From an uncultured Clostridia bacterium (GTDB lineage: Bacteria > Bacillota_A > Clostridia > TANB77 > CAG-508), in contig CAQOYX010000002.1 in the NCBI GenBank assembly GCA_948852375.1, forward strand, positions 1 through 28,250: a stretch of 28,250 bases of DNA. Direction: 5' to 3'. Position numbers and translations under genes: made by a program. The notes under the pieces are model-generated. The model saw nothing but the letters and a program-made list of their open reading frames with translations, had not been told where the DNA came from and ran no database searches. The stretch's first letter is position 1. Each line of letters starts with the position of its first letter. This document shows, in pieces, positions 24,170-28,250 of the stretch.

Positions 24170-24453
24170 TTATAATTCCTCACTTTCTTCATCTTCTATG
24201 TTTTCTGCATATTCTAAATCTTTATTTAGATAATTCAAACATTTTTCAATATTATCAAAATCCTGCATTTTCATTTCACCATTTACATTATTTATTCCTA
24301 AATAAATGCCATTTTCTTTTGTGATAAATTTTCCTAATTCATTAGGTTTAAATTGAATTTCTTTATTATGTTTGTTTAATATCTCTAAAAACTGGTAATA
24401 TGTAATTTGTTTAATATTAGAATTTTTTTTGATATATAATTTATCAATTTCAT
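24170..24453 (-). CDS. Hypothetical acidic-tail protein, about 94 aa, with a one-base frame problem
   Basis: The ATG at 24453 opens a frame that stops after 22 codons, whereas another frame runs from there to a stop at 24170-24172 and ends NIEDEESEEL, the typical tail. One extra A, either in ATGAAATTG at the start or in the A8 run at 24423-24430, would fuse them, for example as MKIDKLYIKKNSNIKQITYY. Later it contains ITKENGIYLGINN and KMQDFDNIEKCLNYLNKD. Causes may be an assembly error in a homopolymer, RNA polymerase slippage on A8, or an unusual start. The surroundings (four-base gap from the upstream stop, start of the next gene two bases on) support a real gene. No function is recognised. 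Confidence 0.6.
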
Positions 24454-24456
24454 TTT

Positions 24457-25026
24457 CTATCCTTCAATTAATTCTTCTGCATTATTCCTATCAATATATA
24501 CTTCATACTTCTCTATATATTTTTCATTAAATCCTGTATTGCATATATGTTCTTTTAGGTTATAATAAACATTATCCTTAAACTCATCACTTAATCTGTG
24601 ATATTTATCTAATATTGAATCAATAAAATGTCTTAAAACCTCTCTTGTTGTTGTAACTCCTTTATGGTTTGAAACACCATTTAATATTTCTTTTTCAAAT
24701 AGCTTTAAATTATTTATTTCATCTGATATACAAATGTTACTTTCTTCATAATAATATGGACAATAATCAATCCAAAAGACCATATCAAATGATAATTTCT
24801 CATCTTCTTCATCTATATATACATCAGCAACTCTTTCATCTTTTTTTATTCTATCTAGTATTTGTTCTTTATGATTTATGATAAATTCTCTATGCTCATA
24901 GTTTTGGTCTATAGATAAACAATAATTAAATTCGCTACAATCTTCTAGTGCATCTTCAACAAATTTATTTGCATAATACCTTATTGTTTCTTCTTCATTC
25001 AAGTCAATTTCATACACATTGGTCAT
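24457..25026 (-). CDS. Hypothetical protein, 189 aa
   Basis: Not recognised. The ATG at 25026 overlaps the upstream stop by four bases. The N-terminal part is strongly acidic (YEIDLNEEETIRYYANKFVE). The middle has a beta-like stretch (KLSFDMVFWIDYCPYYYEES). The C-terminal half is helical (HFIDSILDKYHRLSDEFKDN). It ends in NNAEELIEG, a weak version of the acidic tail. No export signal or catalytic motif is visible. Confidence 0.78.
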   Translation of the reverse strand: MTNVYEIDLNEEETIRYYANKFVEDALEDCSEFNYCLSIDQNYEHREFIINHKEQILDRIKKDERVADVYIDEEDEKLSFDMVFWIDYCPYYYEESNICISDEINNLKLFEKEILNGVSNHKGVTTTREVLRHFIDSILDKYHRLSDEFKDNVYYNLKEHICNTGFNEKYIEKYEVYIDRNNAEELIEG

Positions 25027-26057
25027 ATACTCTCTTCCTCCATTTCTTCTAAGCCATTAACTGTTTTGAATTCTTTAAATTCTGCTTTTAAATGTTCAAT
25101 TTTATTAAAAATATCGGTGTTATTTTCACTATTTAGTTCTTCTGTTAGTCTTGCTATTTCTTTAAATATTGCAATATCTTCCACTATATTTAAAAAGTTG
25201 TTTAACTTCATATCATTTTCTATTAATTGTGTTCCATTGTAAATATCAATTAAGTCAACTAAAACTAGATTTCCATTATTAGTTTTTTCAACAGACATTG
25301 TGCTGCTTTCATTATGAATAAAAGTACATCCTTGTTTTAAATCTTCTTTAAACATTAAATAATTTATTTCAAGAGTATTTTCTACAATTCTTTCTTGCTC
25401 TTTTTCATTAGAATTATTAAATTTTTCTATTGCTTTTTTCAATTCTTTATATTCTTTATAAACCTCTAAATATGTATCTTGATAGATTAAATATTTTATT
25501 GTTTCTCTACTATATTCATTTCCAAAATAGTAGTCTTCTGCTTCATACAAAATGTCTTTTATTTTTTCTATATATTCTTCTTCACATCTAGGTAGGCTGT
25601 CCTCATATAGATTATATAAATGTTGTAACACTTTATATGGAATCTTGTTTTTACTGGCTTCTTCTATAATTTCTTCTTTGAATGTATTTTTTAAATAGTT
25701 TTCGGTATAATACCCACAGAAAATATCAGCAATTTTATTAATCAATTTTAAATTGATTGCTATATCTCTGTTTTCAAGTTCAATTTCCTTTAAAAAGTCT
25801 TCTAATACTGTTTCATCAACCATACTTGGAGCATCTATCCAATTCATAAATTTGTTATATAATTTTATTAAAAGATTCTTGCTTTCTAAAACACTTTTAT
25901 ATTTATCTACTTCTATCATTTCATTTTCTAATGTATTACTTACTAGTTGATAAAAATTATATTGATATACTAAACTATTAAATTCTTCATCTTTGCAATT
26001 TCTTATTTGTTCTTTTAAACTGTTTAATTGTTGTTTAAAATTTTCTTTATAACTCAT
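25023..26057 (-). CDS. Long helical acidic-tail protein, 344 aa
   Basis: Not recognised. The ATG at 26057 overlaps the upstream stop as ATGA. Composition is almost wholly helical, with Lys/Glu/Leu-rich segments at residues 1-75 (NFKQQLNSLKEQIRNCKDEE) and 195-230 (YKEYKELKKAIEKFNNSNEK), so coiled-coil contacts are likely. A short beta-like insert with MSVEKTNNGNLVLVDL lies around residue 255. The C-terminus is NGLEEMEEESI. No membrane segment is seen. Confidence 0.8.
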   Translation of the reverse strand: MSYKENFKQQLNSLKEQIRNCKDEEFNSLVYQYNFYQLVSNTLENEMIEVDKYKSVLESKNLLIKLYNKFMNWIDAPSMVDETVLEDFLKEIELENRDIAINLKLINKIADIFCGYYTENYLKNTFKEEIIEEASKNKIPYKVLQHLYNLYEDSLPRCEEEYIEKIKDILYEAEDYYFGNEYSRETIKYLIYQDTYLEVYKEYKELKKAIEKFNNSNEKEQERIVENTLEINYLMFKEDLKQGCTFIHNESSTMSVEKTNNGNLVLVDLIDIYNGTQLIENDMKLNNFLNIVEDIAIFKEIARLTEELNSENNTDIFNKIEHLKAEFKEFKTVNGLEEMEEESI

Positions 26058-26362
26058 AGTTCCTGATTTTCCTCTTCTTCTGATTTTTTAATTTCATATT
26101 CTTGTATTTCTTCCTCTGTTAGTTCATCAAATTCAATTTGCTTTAAAATAGAATTTATTTTTTCCGAATCATATCTATCGCAATATTTGTCCAAAATATC
26201 ACATTTATATACTTTTTGTTGATATACATCTATAATATATCTTTTTGCCATTTCAGGATTATAATAGATAAAATTATCTAACATTTGACCTGTAATTTCA
26301 TTTAGTTCAAATCTCCTTTTGAATTCTCTTTTCCAAAAATCAAAATCAAAATTATTGTTCAT
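26054..26362 (-). CDS. Small hypothetical acidic-tail protein, 102 aa
   Basis: I chose ATG 26362 (NNNFDFDFWKREFKRRFEL) because GAGGAGG lies just upstream, in the tail of the preceding gene, and the two genes then overlap by 11 bases; the longer frame from 26428 overlaps by 77 bases and lacks a site. The N-terminus is aromatic and basic. A central helix contains MAKRYIIDVYQQKVYKCDIL, and the end is KSEEEENQEL. Not recognised. Confidence 0.75.
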   Translation of the reverse strand: MNNNFDFDFWKREFKRRFELNEITGQMLDNFIYYNPEMAKRYIIDVYQQKVYKCDILDKYCDRYDSEKINSILKQIEFDELTEEEIQEYEIKKSEEEENQEL

Positions 26363-27452
26363 TTTCTCCCTCCTCATTTTCAAGCATTTCATCATTTTCT
26401 CCATATATTGCTTTTTGTGTAAATTCACATATAAACTCTTCTATATTTTCTTCATTTATGTAAGCATTATTTTTTGTGAAATTTAAACTATTTAATTCAT
26501 CTCTAATATTACATTTAATATCAAATTTAACATGTCTAATAAAACATTCTTGTAGTTCTAAATCTTCTTTTAACTTACTAAGTGGACTTATATATTCTTT
26601 TGTTCTTTCATATATTGTTGTATTATAATCTTCCAAAAATTTTTCAATTATATCTATTGTGTTTAAACCTAGTTTAAAGTAATCTTTTTCAACTTTATTT
26701 TTAAATTCAATTAAATAATCAAAAATCATTTGTCCATATTTTTGTTTTGTATTAAAGTCATATTGTGTAATATCTAATTCTTTGCTTTCTATTCTTTCGT
26801 AATCATTTTCTAATAAATAATCATTCATTCCAAATTTTGTATTTACATCATTTGTCTTATGTTTAACAATATATCTGTTTTGTTCAATGTCTTTAATTAA
26901 ATACCAAGCACCCAAAAATTCTTCTGTATAAACTTCATATATTTTTTCAATCGCTTTATTTTCATTTAATTCTTTTACTTTATTGAACCATACACACTCT
27001 AAATCGCTTTTCCCATAATACTCTTTTATAAGTTCCTTTTTGTCTTTTTCTATTGAATCCATATATTCTTGTGTTGCCTTAGTATATATATAACCGCTTC
27101 TATAATTCCATAGTGATTTCTTAGCGTCTTCTAATGTTAGAAATAATTGATTCTCCTTATGATAGATACTTAAACCATCTGTATATCTTTCAAACTTATA
27201 TGGTTCAATCTTTAAATAATCTATTTGCATTTGATTATCTTTATATACAACTGCAAATACTTTTTTGTTTTTTATTTCATTATCAAATTTCCATTTTTCA
27301 AACTGATCCCAATTTTCTTTGTTATAATATAAATTAGTTAGGAGCAAATTTGGATTTTCATCTAAATATTTTTGTACATTAACAAATTCTTTATAATCCG
27401 CTTTTTCTCCTAACTTTTCTTTTATCTTTTTAAACTCTGTATAATTAACCAT
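26352..27452 (-). CDS. Hypothetical acidic-tail protein, 366 aa
   Basis: Not recognised. The ATG at 27452 follows TAGGAAAA. Residues about 60-120 look like a small mixed module (VFAVVYKDNQMQIDYLKIEP, then LFLTLEDAKKSLWNYRSGY) with a Trp-Asn-Tyr helix; its style recalls the module of the 256-aa protein at 4023-4793, but I could not align them convincingly. The rest is helical with scattered Trp and Tyr. It ends in MLENEEGENEQ. The acidic codons supply the ribosome site of the next, overlapping gene. No membrane span is present. Confidence 0.8.
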   Translation of the reverse strand: MVNYTEFKKIKEKLGEKADYKEFVNVQKYLDENPNLLLTNLYYNKENWDQFEKWKFDNEIKNKKVFAVVYKDNQMQIDYLKIEPYKFERYTDGLSIYHKENQLFLTLEDAKKSLWNYRSGYIYTKATQEYMDSIEKDKKELIKEYYGKSDLECVWFNKVKELNENKAIEKIYEVYTEEFLGAWYLIKDIEQNRYIVKHKTNDVNTKFGMNDYLLENDYERIESKELDITQYDFNTKQKYGQMIFDYLIEFKNKVEKDYFKLGLNTIDIIEKFLEDYNTTIYERTKEYISPLSKLKEDLELQECFIRHVKFDIKCNIRDELNSLNFTKNNAYINEENIEEFICEFTQKAIYGENDEMLENEEGENEQ

Positions 27453-27461
27453 TTAATTTTC

Positions 27462-28226
27462 CTATGCTTCTGCAACTTCTTCTTCAATTTGGTCCAACTC
27501 TTTATTTTTGTCTTGTGCTTCTAGTTTTCTGTTTTCACAAATCTTTGAATAATAATTTAAAGCATAATTAGGATCATTTTTAATTTCTTTCTTAAATACA
27601 TTTAATTCATCACAACTTATTTCTTCTTTATATTTTTCTTTAATTTCATTTATTTCTTGTTCTTCCATAGCTTCAGCTAGATATGCTCCTCCAACATTGG
27701 TTATTTTTAGAGCATCTTCAATAACTAATTTATCGTCTACTACTTTTTCTTTTATACAGTAAAATTCTTCTTTGGTTACATCATCAATGGTTGTAATATA
27801 ATTAAGTTCTCCATATGATTCTGCTATTTCTGATAGTCTTTTTACTTTTTCTTCTAAAGATCTAAACATTAATGTACCTGGATGTTCAGGCATTCTTTCT
27901 CCACTTCTTAAAGTTTTGGCATAAATAGTTCTATTTATTTGAGCTAAATATTTTTTGTCATCTACCTCTAAATTCTCTCTTTTTTGTAATTGAGATAATG
28001 TCTCCTTTAATGGATTAATTTTCATAATATTATGATATTTCTCATATCCTGTAACAAAGTCCTTAATATCTGCAATGAAATTTTTTATGTCTTTAGATAG
28101 TTTTTCCTTTTCTTTTTGTTCTTCTGTTTTCTCTTCTACAACTTCTTGATTCTCAATTTTTTCGCCTTGTACATTAGTTTCTTCTTTGTGGTTTTCTTGT
28201 ACTTTATTTTTTTTACTTTTGGCCAT
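27462..28226 (-). CDS. Hypothetical Lys/Glu-rich protein, 254 aa
   Basis: This is the most upstream gene in the window; ATG 28226 lies behind GAGAGGAGG-like GAGGAGG. The first 45 residues are low-complexity and charged (AKSKKNKVQENHKEETNVQG), probably disordered. Residues 45-130 are helical. A short motif RSGERMPEHPGTLMFRS at about 107 is the most distinctive part. The end is KELDQIEEEVAEA, a diluted acidic tail. I do not recognise the family. Since only 24 bases lie upstream, its promoter or upstream partner is not visible. Confidence 0.78.
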   Translation of the reverse strand: MAKSKKNKVQENHKEETNVQGEKIENQEVVEEKTEEQKEKEKLSKDIKNFIADIKDFVTGYEKYHNIMKINPLKETLSQLQKRENLEVDDKKYLAQINRTIYAKTLRSGERMPEHPGTLMFRSLEEKVKRLSEIAESYGELNYITTIDDVTKEEFYCIKEKVVDDKLVIEDALKITNVGGAYLAEAMEEQEINEIKEKYKEEISCDELNVFKKEIKNDPNYALNYYSKICENRKLEAQDKNKELDQIEEEVAEA

Positions 28227-28250
28227 TTTATTTTCCTCCTCTTCAAATTA

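Overview
The window is a very AT-rich (roughly one quarter G+C by eye), almost fully coding stretch of Bacillota-type DNA. All genes lie on the minus strand, so transcription runs from position 28250 towards 1. Ribosome sites are of the AGGAGG type, genes are tightly packed, and many overlap as ATGA or TAATG. I see no tRNA, rRNA, CRISPR array, integrase, relaxase, terminase or replication gene. The gene content (short acidic proteins of unknown function, a DpnD/PcfM-like domain, an SPL-type radical SAM protein, a sortase with surface adhesins) fits an accessory region of a conjugative element, plasmid or phage-plasmid of a gut clostridial or related bacterium. That assignment is an inference.

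Layout in order of transcription. (1) 28226-23304: nine overlapping genes of unknown function. (2) 23307-16160: a surface cassette made of a small sortase, a strong terminator, a membrane-anchored linker protein, a thioester/SpaA-repeat adhesin ending in LPRTG, and a membrane-anchored protein built of alternating Ig-like repeats. (3) 16108-14122: two more acidic unknown proteins. (4) 14115-13923: a promoter, a leader terminator and a GC-rich structured leader. (5) 13922-13081: an SPL-family radical SAM gene. (6) 13079-1: an operon of sixteen unknown genes, the last running off the window edge.

Three features stand out. First, four genes (375, 279, 331 and 1002 aa when whole) are each broken by the same +1 frame change at a sequence NNT-CGG-A. 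Skipping the C, or reading CGGA as one codon, restores the expected frame with a glycine. By my manual scan these are the only four in-frame CGG codons in the window, whereas CGA, CGC, CGT and AGG are used as ordinary arginine codons. This suggests that CGG is an unassigned, frameshift-inducing or quadruplet codon here; a systematic sequencing error is the main alternative. Second, about 25 sequence-unrelated proteins end in a glutamate-rich tail, usually closed by Ile, Leu or Glu. Third, the radical SAM gene and the adhesin gene share a promoter with the same 21-bp upstream box and a terminator-like hairpin in the leader, so they are probably co-regulated.

Two further single-base frame problems, both in short A runs (near 13915 and in 24420-24453), warn that some indels may be assembly errors. 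Most products could not be identified, and no function is claimed for them.
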